DNA from: Paenilisteria riparia FSL S10-1204
GTDB lineage: Bacteria > Bacillota > Bacilli > Lactobacillales > Listeriaceae
Direction: 5' to 3'
Assembly: GCF_000525995.1 (NCBI RefSeq)
Contig: NZ_AODL01000006.1
Location: forward strand, 62,001 to 126,000
DNA: 64,000 nucleotides
The position numbers and the translations under genes are program-made. The notes below the pieces were generated by a model. It was given only the letters and a program-made list of their open reading frames with translations, was not told the DNA's origin and searched no databases. Positions 55,664-62,842 of this stretch are shown piece after piece (positions within the stretch are counted from its first letter, which is position 1; every line of letters starts with the position of its first letter).

Positions 55664-56278
55664 CTATTTCTTGTTTAAGTAGACGCCTGATCCGATGATT
55701 ATAATTGTCATCGATAATAGCGCTGCAAGCATGAAAATAGATGGGTCGTTGAACATGAAAATACCAAGTAATAGGAATGTGAAACCCACGACAGACAAGG
55801 TTATAACAGTTATCTTTTTCAAAATATTACGTGATCTTGCGTCTATCTTTTTAAAGCCGATGATGGTGAGCCACAGGAAGACTTTTTTTGAGTTTGAGAG
55901 GTATAGTGCTGTTAGAACTAGTAGTGCGCCGACAAGTAACAGACTGTAGCGACCGGTCGGTATTTCGTAGCCTAGACTAAAGGCAATAATGGTTACTTGA
56001 ATAATGGCTAACAGGATTAGTAATGCATAAAACATGTACTCAAACTCCAAGCGATTATCGGGTTTTACCTTCTCTTTCCCATAATATTCTGTACCGGTAA
56101 ACATGACCATCAGGAAAGGAATTAAAATCAAGCCAAGCCACTTTTGGACGAACATATCTGGTGAAAAATCCGTTCCAAAATGTACCGCTACTTCGCTTGG
56201 TAAGAGTGGGTACGTTGCTAAGGTTAAAACAACTGTCGAAAAAATAACCATGCTTGGAAACATTCCAATTCTTTTCAT
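55664..56278 (-). CDS. DUF1648/SdpI-like membrane protein
   Basis: A 204-residue protein with about six hydrophobic segments and the DUF1648 N-terminal pattern (YPLLPSEVAVHFG). This pattern is shared with SdpI, the immunity and signalling protein for the SdpC toxin of Bacillus. No sdpC or regulator gene is nearby, so immunity is only a possibility. It ends the nicotinamidase group on this strand. Confidence 0.7.
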   Translation of the reverse strand: MKRIGMFPSMVIFSTVVLTLATYPLLPSEVAVHFGTDFSPDMFVQKWLGLILIPFLMVMFTGTEYYGKEKVKPDNRLEFEYMFYALLILLAIIQVTIIAFSLGYEIPTGRYSLLLVGALLVLTALYLSNSKKVFLWLTIIGFKKIDARSRNILKKITVITLSVVGFTFLLLGIFMFNDPSIFMLAALLSMTIIIIGSGVYLNKK

Positions 56279-56299
56279 TCGTCTCGCCTCTTTCCTAAA

Positions 56300-56935
56300 T
56301 TAAAATTGGCGATACGTAGCTAAGTCAGCTCGGTCCTTGGCTATCCTGACATTTTTTAAAGTTCCAAGATGCGCTGCTGTGTCGTGATAACCGCGCTCTG
56401 TCAAAGCACGCGTCGCAGGCAAATAGACAACAACCGCGAAACCGGCTCGTGAAAGCTGTTCCACCGTCGTCTTTACACAAAAATCAAATGCTAAACCACC
56501 AACAATAACAAGGTCCACTTCTTTTTCTCGCAAAAATTCAATGACTCCTGTTGATAAATTTTCGCGAATATCGTGATAACATGCGCCGTATGGGTGTAGG
56601 TCGGGTTCCATACCTTTCCAAACGAATAAATCGTAATCGGAAGGGTGCGGCATGCCGTCTAGTAGTTCAAATCCGGTCGTACCTGAGACGCAATGTTTTA
56701 CCCAAGTGAGATCTGCATCAGGAAATGTGAGTGGTGCCAGCATCTCATCGGGGCTTGTAACTGTCCAGACGGCTTGTTCGGGATGGGCATCTTTACTACC
56801 GATGCGAATCGTTCCGAAACTCGCCATATACTGTAGTTCAGGGACGATGAGATGTCCTTCTGGTACGGGTAATTCGTCTGGACAAAGTGGTGTAAAACCT
56901 TTTTGTACGTCAACATCAAAAGTTGCAATTTTCAT
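56300..56935 (-). CDS. Nicotinamidase/isochorismatase family hydrolase
   Basis: A 211-residue cysteine hydrolase. The catalytic Asp lies in ATFDVDVQKGFTPL (residues 4-17), zinc-site residues in GSKDAHPEQAVW (about 52-63), and the nucleophile in VGGLAFDFCVKTTVEQ (about 149-164). The arrangement fits PncA, which deamidates nicotinamide for NAD salvage, better than isochorismatase. It lies between two reductase genes with short gaps. Confidence 0.85.
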   Translation of the reverse strand: MKIATFDVDVQKGFTPLCPDELPVPEGHLIVPELQYMASFGTIRIGSKDAHPEQAVWTVTSPDEMLAPLTFPDADLTWVKHCVSGTTGFELLDGMPHPSDYDLFVWKGMEPDLHPYGACYHDIRENLSTGVIEFLREKEVDLVIVGGLAFDFCVKTTVEQLSRAGFAVVVYLPATRALTERGYHDTAAHLGTLKNVRIAKDRADLATYRQF

Positions 56936-56941
56936 GATTCA

Positions 56942-57469
56942 TTACTCCTTTTTGCGATAAGTCATTTGTGTGAATTGGCCGTATTGGGTAACTTCTTCGA
57001 GATATAATTGTTCGCGAGTACCTTTTTCGAAAAGCGGGATGCCGTCGCCGAGAATGATTGGAGCTACAGTGATAATGAAGCGGTCGATGAAACTTTCTTC
57101 TAGGAATTTCTTGACTAGTTGCGCGCCACCGACAAGCCAGATGCTTTTGCCTTCTGTTGTTTCTAGCCAGTTTTCAACGGAGCCGTTAACGAACGCTGCA
57201 TATGCGTCTTTTGTACCCGCTTTTTCGTTGGAAAAAACATAGACGTGTTTTTTGCTATACGGGAAAGTGTCGGTGAGTGTGAACAGTTGCTTATAGGTTG
57301 TGTGCCCCATCACGACAGTATCAATTTCGTCTAAAAAGGCCGTGTAGCCATTGTCACCTTCTCCTTCAATTTCTTCCAGCCATCCGACGCTACCCATTTG
57401 GTCAGCGATATATCCGTCTAAGCTCATTGCGATAAATAAATCGATTCGTTTTTCTGTCATGTCATTCAA
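56942..57469 (-). CDS. Dihydrofolate-reductase-like protein (RibD C-terminal family)
   Basis: A 175-residue protein of the YyaP/YwjB kind: DLFIAMSLDGYIADQMGSVGWL at the N-terminus and WLVGGAQLVKKFLEESFIDRFIITVAPIILGDG in the second half. Members bind NADPH and reduce unknown substrates; they are not the folate-pathway enzyme. Its start overlaps the quinone oxidoreductase end by 8 bp, so the genes are co-transcribed. Confidence 0.87.
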   Translation of the reverse strand: MNDMTEKRIDLFIAMSLDGYIADQMGSVGWLEEIEGEGDNGYTAFLDEIDTVVMGHTTYKQLFTLTDTFPYSKKHVYVFSNEKAGTKDAYAAFVNGSVENWLETTEGKSIWLVGGAQLVKKFLEESFIDRFIITVAPIILGDGIPLFEKGTREQLYLEEVTQYGQFTQMTYRKKE

Positions 57470-58475
57470 ATCCCTTCACTACTAGTTTTCCGATGGATTT
57501 GCCGGATTCGATAATGCGGTGTGCTTCTTTGATTGTCGCGGCATTCATCGGCTGGAGCGTTTGGTTCCATGTCGACTTTAAAAAACCATTTTCGAAAAGT
57601 TGAGCGGCTTTTGTTAGGATGTCGTGTTGTCTGACTTTGTCTATTGTATCGTATTTGGAGCGGGTAAACATGAACTCATAGCTTACCGTCACGCTTTTGT
57701 CTTTGATAAGGCTCATGGTTACTGGGTTTTCAAGTTCTACTATAGAGCAAATATGGCCTTCTGGTGCAATAATTTCCTGCATCGTGTCCCAATAGGCATC
57801 TGTATTATGTAGGCATAAAATATAGTCCACATTCGCAAAACCTAGTGCGTTTAGTTGTGGCAAAAGGGCTTCACGATGGTTGATAATATGCGTCGCACCC
57901 TGCTCTTTACACCAGTTCACCGTCTCGTCTCGTGATGCCGTTGTGATGACTTCAAGTCCCGCCCAAACAGCAAGTTGCGTCGCGATTGATCCGACCCCGC
58001 CAGCACCATTGATAATCAAAATGTTCTTGCCTGCATCCGCATCAGGAATAAGTCGGATTCGGTCAAACAAGGCTTCCCATGCAGTAATAAGCGTGAGTGG
58101 CATGGCAGCTGCTTCTTCAATAGACAAGTTCTTCGGTTTTAGTCCAACTAATCGTTCATCAACCAATTGGAATTCGGCGTAACTGCCTTGGCGTGTAACA
58201 TCTCCTGCATAATAAACTGCATCGCCAACTTGGAATAGCTCGACTTCTTCTCCAATTTCTGTAATGATTCCAACTGCGTCCCAGCCCAATATTCTTGGCG
58301 TTGTTTCGACTTTGTCTTTTGGAGCGCGTTGTTTTGTATCGACTGGGTTGATAGAAATGGCTTGTACTTGAACAAGAATGTCATGACCACTTGGTTTTGG
58401 CGTTTCAAGCGTGACATCAAGAAAACTATCTTCGGCTTCAATTGGCAAATATTCGTATAATCCTACTGCTTTCAT
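57462..58475 (-). CDS. Zinc-type alcohol dehydrogenase-like / quinone oxidoreductase
   Basis: A 337-residue MDR-family NADPH oxidoreductase. The nucleotide-binding motif GAGGVGSIATQLAVW lies near 157-171, and WDAVGIITEIGEEVELFQVGDAVYYAG near 66-92. The cysteine zinc ligands are missing, so it belongs to the quinone-reductase (ZADH) branch. It heads a four-gene minus-strand run ending with the SdpI-like gene. GGTGTTGC ahead of the ATG is a weak ribosome-binding site. Confidence 0.88.
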   Translation of the reverse strand: MKAVGLYEYLPIEAEDSFLDVTLETPKPSGHDILVQVQAISINPVDTKQRAPKDKVETTPRILGWDAVGIITEIGEEVELFQVGDAVYYAGDVTRQGSYAEFQLVDERLVGLKPKNLSIEEAAAMPLTLITAWEALFDRIRLIPDADAGKNILIINGAGGVGSIATQLAVWAGLEVITTASRDETVNWCKEQGATHIINHREALLPQLNALGFANVDYILCLHNTDAYWDTMQEIIAPEGHICSIVELENPVTMSLIKDKSVTVSYEFMFTRSKYDTIDKVRQHDILTKAAQLFENGFLKSTWNQTLQPMNAATIKEAHRIIESGKSIGKLVVKGFE

Positions 58476-58547
58476 TTTGCAACACCTCGTTGTTTATTAT
58501 TCCCCGTCTTTTGAGAAATAATGCGTAAAATGCATTATTTTTTACAT

Positions 58548-58591
58548 AAAAAAATAAGAACATGAAGGCTTATCAAAACTTTCATGTTCTT
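58548..58591 (-). terminator. Rho-independent terminator of the pentitol operon
   Basis: AAGAACATGAA and TTCATGTTCTT pair on the minus strand and are followed by ATTTTTTTATG. Confidence 0.9.
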
Positions 58592-58592
58592 A

Positions 58593-58715
58593 TTATTTCA
58601 TACTGGCAATGGCTTCGATTGGGTTGGCGTTCTTAAAAAGATGTGAGGCTGCGACTAGAATGTCTACGTCGAATTTTGTGATGGTTTGTTCAGCTAATGT
58701 TTTTCATTGATGTCA
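58593..58715 (-). pseudogene. C-terminal remnant of a sugar-phosphate epimerase/synthase-like gene
   Basis: About 38 codons ending SHLFKNANPIEAIASMK and a TAA sit between the terminator and the epimerase gene. The ending resembles the last helix of ribulose-phosphate 3-epimerase or hexulose-phosphate synthase TIM barrels. An extra A in the GAAAAAC string would extend it upstream as NDINEKTLAEQ. There is no start region, so it is a fragment left by deletion or rearrangement. It is not the C-terminus of the neighbouring intact epimerase. Confidence 0.55.
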
Positions 58716-58746
58716 TTCCTCATTATGACTTTTCGCGTATGTGTAT

Positions 58747-59418
58747 TTAGCTTTTTACTTGAGACCAGATTTGAACGATGCGCTCGGAATAGGCTTTATT
58801 GTCATTACGGTGGAATAAGGCGGAGGTGCCTAGCACAAATACGTCCGGTAAGCATTCGCTCATTTTGCCAATTGTTGTGGCGTTTATATTGCCATCGACC
58901 TCGATAAGTGGCGCATAGGCGTTGTTTTTCAGCAGAGCTTTTAATTCGTGTAATTTCTCCAAAACGGCTTCTTGAAAATTCTGACCTGCAAAACCTGGAT
59001 TTACCGTCATCATAAGTACCATTTCCACATCATTTAGGTACGGTAAAATGGCTTTTAGTGGCGTTTCTGGATTTAAAGCAATGGCTGGTTTAATGTGATA
59101 GCTACGGATTTTTTGAATCACCGCAGGAACATCTTCGCAAACTTCTACATGAAAAGAGATGTATTCTGGCTTTATTGACGCAAAAAGGTCAATGTGCTTG
59201 ATAGGATTTATGGTTGCTAAGTGAATATCTAATGGGATATTGGTCGCGTTTTTTACTTTGGCTAGCCATTCCGGTCCGATTGCAAGGTTGTTCACATAAG
59301 CACCGTCCATCACGTCACAGTGCAACATGTCTACGCCTGCTGCTTCTAGTTTTGCTAATTCATCTGCTACGTTTAACTGGTCCGCGCACATAATTGATGC
59401 TGCAATAAGTGTTGCCAT
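58747..59418 (-). CDS. Ribulose-phosphate 3-epimerase family protein
   Basis: A 223-residue TIM barrel. Metal and substrate residues lie in LHCDVMDGAYVNNLAIGP (about 33-50), MTVNPGFAGQNFQ (about 140-152) and EVDGNINATTI. The second metal aspartate region reads DGN rather than the common DGG, so allulose-6-phosphate or another epimer is possible. I start at MATLIAASIM, one base after the transaldolase stop; the longer frame begins inside that gene. In context it interconverts pentulose phosphates. Confidence 0.88.
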   Translation of the reverse strand: MATLIAASIMCADQLNVADELAKLEAAGVDMLHCDVMDGAYVNNLAIGPEWLAKVKNATNIPLDIHLATINPIKHIDLFASIKPEYISFHVEVCEDVPAVIQKIRSYHIKPAIALNPETPLKAILPYLNDVEMVLMMTVNPGFAGQNFQEAVLEKLHELKALLKNNAYAPLIEVDGNINATTIGKMSECLPDVFVLGTSALFHRNDNKAYSERIVQIWSQVKS

Positions 59419-59419
59419 G

Positions 59420-60073
59420 TCAGATTTTTTCCCCTTTCGCATCTTGATTAAATACATGAATGCTGTCGGCGGCTAATTTGTTATGCATAATCACTTGGAT
59501 GAGATTGCTTGGAATCGTGACATCCGTTGCCCCAGCTAAAAGCGTGTCTATTACTTGCGCCGTATTTTTGAAACTCGCTCCAAGGATTTTAGTCGGTGCT
59601 TCAAGCTGTTTGAAAAGTTCCGCCGTGCTTGCTACTACTTGTTTGGCATCTAAACCTTGATTCGCCATTCGATTCACATAGGGCGCCACCCATTCACAAC
59701 CTGCTAAAGCCGCTAAGTAACTCTGTTCCACAGAAAAAATCGCTGTCGCTAAAATTTCAATGTCTGGCCGTTCTTGTTTCAGCTGTGTTATGACGCGGAA
59801 TCCAATTTCATCGGCTGGGATTTTCAAAGCAATGCGTGTGTCTAGCGAGAGAATCGCTTGGGCGTCATCGTATAGCGCCTCTTGCGTCTCACCTGTCGCC
59901 TGAACAAAAAGACGTTGCTCATCGTGAAGAATCGATAATATTTCCCGGGAAATAACGGCGCGTGACTTCCCAATTTCTTTTGCTAAAAGCGTCGGATTAG
60001 TTGTGACTCCAGTTAACCAGTGAAAAACTTGCATGGCTTCTATTTCTTTGACATTTGCTGTGTCTAAAAACAT
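59420..60073 (-). CDS. Transaldolase / fructose-6-phosphate aldolase family protein
   Basis: A 217-residue short transaldolase. It begins MFLDTANVKEIE and has VTTNPTLLAKE (about 25-35), the Schiff-base lysine in ALKIPADE (about 84-91) and TAIFSVEQSYLAA. The compact length fits the FSA/TalC group. Together with rpiB and the epimerase it would move pentitol-derived pentose phosphates into glycolysis. GAGGTGGG precedes the chosen ATG; an upstream GTG adds three residues. Confidence 0.9.
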   Translation of the reverse strand: MFLDTANVKEIEAMQVFHWLTGVTTNPTLLAKEIGKSRAVISREILSILHDEQRLFVQATGETQEALYDDAQAILSLDTRIALKIPADEIGFRVITQLKQERPDIEILATAIFSVEQSYLAALAGCEWVAPYVNRMANQGLDAKQVVASTAELFKQLEAPTKILGASFKNTAQVIDTLLAGATDVTIPSNLIQVIMHNKLAADSIHVFNQDAKGEKI

Positions 60074-60083
60074 TGTTCCCACC

Positions 60084-60533
60084 TCACATTTCGTTTTTTT
60101 GCTCGAGTTCTGTAATCATTTGCAACCTGCGTTCGTGTCGTTCCCCATCAAAAGTAGCGCCTAGCCAAGTATCGACAATTCGTAAAGCTAAACCTTCGCC
60201 AACCACGCGTTCCCCAAGGCATAAAATATTGCTGTTGTTATGTTCACGTGTCGCTTGGGCGCTGAAACAATCAGAGACAACTGCCGCGCGGATTCCTGCC
60301 ACTTTATTGGCTGCAATAGACATGCCAATTCCAGTTCCACAGCATAGAATACCCAAGTCTGCCTCGCCACTAACCACTTGATGTGCCACTTCTTCTGCGT
60401 AAGATGGAAAATCGACGCTAGCATCACTATATGTGCCAATATCCGCTACTTGTATATATTGTTTCGCTAAATGTGCCACGATAGCATCTTTTAACCTGCG
60501 GCCGCCATGGTCACATCCAATTGTTAATTTCAT
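60084..60533 (-). CDS. rpiB: Ribose-5-phosphate isomerase B family protein
   Basis: A 149-residue RpiB/LacAB-type sugar-phosphate isomerase: TIGCDHGGRRLKD at the N-terminus, active-site CGTGIGMSIAANK near 66-78 and REHNNSNILCLGERVVG near 97-113. It could act on ribose/ribulose-5-P or on another pentose phosphate. The ATG follows the small upstream gene by 11 bp with GAGGGTG as ribosome-binding site. Confidence 0.9.
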   Translation of the reverse strand: MKLTIGCDHGGRRLKDAIVAHLAKQYIQVADIGTYSDASVDFPSYAEEVAHQVVSGEADLGILCCGTGIGMSIAANKVAGIRAAVVSDCFSAQATREHNNSNILCLGERVVGEGLALRIVDTWLGATFDGERHERRLQMITELEQKNEM

Positions 60534-60544
60534 GTTTTTCACCC

Positions 60545-60715
60545 TCATTCTATATATTTAACCCCTTTATCGTGTATAATTAAGTAGCAACGAATCGGAA
60601 ATGGTACGCCAATACCATTTTTGATTCGTTGCTTAGAAAGGATAGCGATACGCTTAAACGGGCCTGCCAGCTTTGTTTTGGGCATTTGTTGTCCTTTTTT
60701 TGTTGTTTTTAACAT
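60545..60715 (-). CDS. Small ORF (56 aa) inside the pentitol operon
   Basis: A perfect AAGGAGG lies 8 bases ahead of ATG. The 56-residue product is basic in its N-terminal half (MLKTTKKGQQMPKTKLAG) and ends YLIIHDKGVKYIE. The frame crosses a 20-bp inverted repeat at 60587-60632. I recognise no family. Its close spacing to the dehydrogenase upstream and rpiB downstream suggests a translated operon member, though the hairpin alone could be the functional element. Confidence 0.5.
   Translation of the reverse strand: MLKTTKKGQQMPKTKLAGPFKRIAILSKQRIKNGIGVPFPIRCYLIIHDKGVKYIE
60587..60632. repeat. 20-bp inverted repeat (strong hairpin) between polyol dehydrogenase and rpiB
   Basis: GCAACGAATCGGAAATGGTA and TACCATTTTTGATTCGTTGC pair along all 20 positions around a 6-base loop if two G-T pairs are allowed on the plus strand; the minus strand has two A-C mismatches instead. 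There is no T run, so it is not a standard terminator. It may stabilise or be processed from the operon RNA. Confidence 0.75.
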
Positions 60716-60732
60716 GTCGCCATCCTCCTTGT

Positions 60733-61764
60733 TTATGATTTTACTAATACTTTTATTTCGTTTCCTGCCATGACAGCATCAAAACCTTCGCGCCACGCGT
60801 CTAACTCATAAACTTTCGTAATCATTCGATCGGTGTCGATTTTGCCATTGGCTAGCAAGTCAAGCGCGATATGCCACGAACTTGGTTTTTGCGATCGGCT
60901 ACCGATGTATGTGATTTCCCGCTGAATAATTGATTCTTGGTCAATTGGATTACATTTCTCAGCGAAAAGCCCGACTTGACCGAATGTTCCTTTTTTGGCA
61001 GTGAGTGGTAGGCCTTGATTTACTGCGGGTACAGCGCCTGAACAGTCAAATACTTTATCTGCACCATATCCGTCCGTCATTGAAAACACGACTTCTTCTA
61101 GGTTTTCTTGCATCGTATCAACCGTTCGGTCCATTCCGATTTCAGCAGCAAGTTCTAATCGATCACTATCCTTCGTAATCCCTGCCATAATCACCCTCGC
61201 ACCTTGCGCCTTCACGACTTGCGCTAACAATAATCCAATCGGTCCTGGTCCAAAAATCAGCACCACATCTGTCGGCTCAATCGTCGTTTTCTCAAGCGCC
61301 GCATGCACACAACAGGCCAGTGGCTCCGTAAGCGCCGCAGCTTGATAAGTAATCGAATCCGCCAGCTTATGACAGCTCTCTTCCCGCGACAACACATACT
61401 CCGCAAAGCTACCATCCGCCTGCGTCCCAATTCCGCGCCGATGCGAACATAAATTATATTCCTTATTTAAGCAAAACTTACATTCCCCACATGTTTCGAA
61501 TGTCGTTTCACTCGTTACACGATCACCAATTTTCAAGTCCTTCACGTCCGGTCCAACTGCTACCACCGCCCCTGAAAACTCGTGTCCCAGCGTCACTGGT
61601 ATTGTCGGATTGCCATATTCACCTTTAAACGTATGAATATCCGATCCACAAATTCCTGTATAGGCTACCTTGATTTTGACACAATCACCATAAACCACTG
61701 GCTCTGCAACGTTTTCCAATGCCATTTTGTCAAATCCAGGTTCTTTTTTTACTACTGCTTTCAC
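60733..61764 (-). CDS. Zinc-dependent polyol (pentitol-phosphate) dehydrogenase
   Basis: A 343-residue MDR dehydrogenase with catalytic zinc residues in CGSDIH and TLGHEFSG, the structural zinc cluster CGECKFCLNKEYNLC (about 92-106) and the NAD fold VLIFGPGPIGLLLAQ (about 168-182). In L. monocytogenes, GatC-linked enzymes of this kind oxidise arabitol- or xylitol-phosphate, as I recall. It lies 7 bp after the second dehydrogenase and before rpiB. Confidence 0.9.
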   Translation of the reverse strand: MKAVVKKEPGFDKMALENVAEPVVYGDCVKIKVAYTGICGSDIHTFKGEYGNPTIPVTLGHEFSGAVVAVGPDVKDLKIGDRVTSETTFETCGECKFCLNKEYNLCSHRRGIGTQADGSFAEYVLSREESCHKLADSITYQAAALTEPLACCVHAALEKTTIEPTDVVLIFGPGPIGLLLAQVVKAQGARVIMAGITKDSDRLELAAEIGMDRTVDTMQENLEEVVFSMTDGYGADKVFDCSGAVPAVNQGLPLTAKKGTFGQVGLFAEKCNPIDQESIIQREITYIGSRSQKPSSWHIALDLLANGKIDTDRMITKVYELDAWREGFDAVMAGNEIKVLVKS

Positions 61765-61771
61765 GCTTTTC

Positions 61772-62821
61772 TCACTCCTCTTGTGGTAAAATCATTACTT
61801 TGTTATAGTCTTCCTCGCGCCCTAGAATCATCGCGAAGGCATCGCCAACTTCCTCCACTTTATAGCGATGGGAAATCAATGGTTTCAGCTGAATACGGCC
61901 TTGGTTCACAAAAGCAATCGAAGTCGTCCACTCTTCACCCGGAAACGGCGCTGAATAAGAATTCCAAAAGCCTTTCAATGTCAATTCGCGTCGAAAAATG
62001 TTCTCGAAAGCTTCTTCTGGAAGCAGTACATCCGCGTAAGCTATACCTAAATAACCGATTTTGCCTTTCTTCTTCGTCACGCGCAAACATTGCTCTTGCG
62101 TCACTTTAGAACCCGCACATTCCAGCGCAATATCAGCACCACGCCCACCTGTGTATTCCAGTACTTTTTCCGCAAGATTGTCTTCGCGCGGGTTAATCGT
62201 GTAACGGCAACCAAATTTGCGCGCCTCGGCTAACTTCCCATCACTAATATCGACCGCGATAATATCCTTCACACCAGCCAGCTGCAAGCATTGCACCACG
62301 AGAATTCCAATCGTTCCTATTCCAAAGACAACGGCCGTATCACCCAATTCAGGCTGGATTCCAAGTACACCATGCATCGCCACAGCAAGCGGTTCCAACA
62401 TCGCGCCTTCCTCAAAATCCATGTCACCAATATCGATCACATTCGTCGCCTTCATCACAACATTCTCCGCAAAAGCACCATAAAAATGCGAACCAACCAT
62501 CCGATAATCCTCACATAAAGAAAACTCGCCGGCCTGACAATACTCACACTTCCCACAAGGTACAAGCGGAATCCCAGCAACGCGACTTCCAACTTCGACA
62601 TGCGCCACATCCGCGCCTTTTTCCACAATCACACCTGAAAATTCATGCCCCATCACGGCTGGCAATGGGTATTTCCACCGCGTCTGCATTTTGTGAATGT
62701 CCGAACCGCAAATCCCGGCCGCCATCACCTTAATCCGTACTTCATCCGCGCCACACGCTGCTTGTTCCACCTGTTCCGCACGAATTTCATTATTTTCATA
62801 TAAAACTGCTGCTCGCATCAC
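61772..62821 (-). CDS. Zinc-dependent polyol (pentitol-phosphate) dehydrogenase, second paralogue
   Basis: A 349-residue MDR dehydrogenase with CGSDIH, MGHEFSG, structural zinc cysteines CGKCEYCQAGEFSLC (about 91-105) and VVFGIGTIGILVVQ (about 168-181). It is clearly diverged from its neighbour at 60733-61764, so the two probably act on different polyol phosphates or positions. It lies 21 bp after the GatC-type permease gene. The start uses AAGGAAG. Confidence 0.9.
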   Translation of the reverse strand: MMRAAVLYENNEIRAEQVEQAACGADEVRIKVMAAGICGSDIHKMQTRWKYPLPAVMGHEFSGVIVEKGADVAHVEVGSRVAGIPLVPCGKCEYCQAGEFSLCEDYRMVGSHFYGAFAENVVMKATNVIDIGDMDFEEGAMLEPLAVAMHGVLGIQPELGDTAVVFGIGTIGILVVQCLQLAGVKDIIAVDISDGKLAEARKFGCRYTINPREDNLAEKVLEYTGGRGADIALECAGSKVTQEQCLRVTKKKGKIGYLGIAYADVLLPEEAFENIFRRELTLKGFWNSYSAPFPGEEWTTSIAFVNQGRIQLKPLISHRYKVEEVGDAFAMILGREEDYNKVMILPQEE

Positions 62822-62842
62822 GTTAACTTCCTTTCAAAAAAC

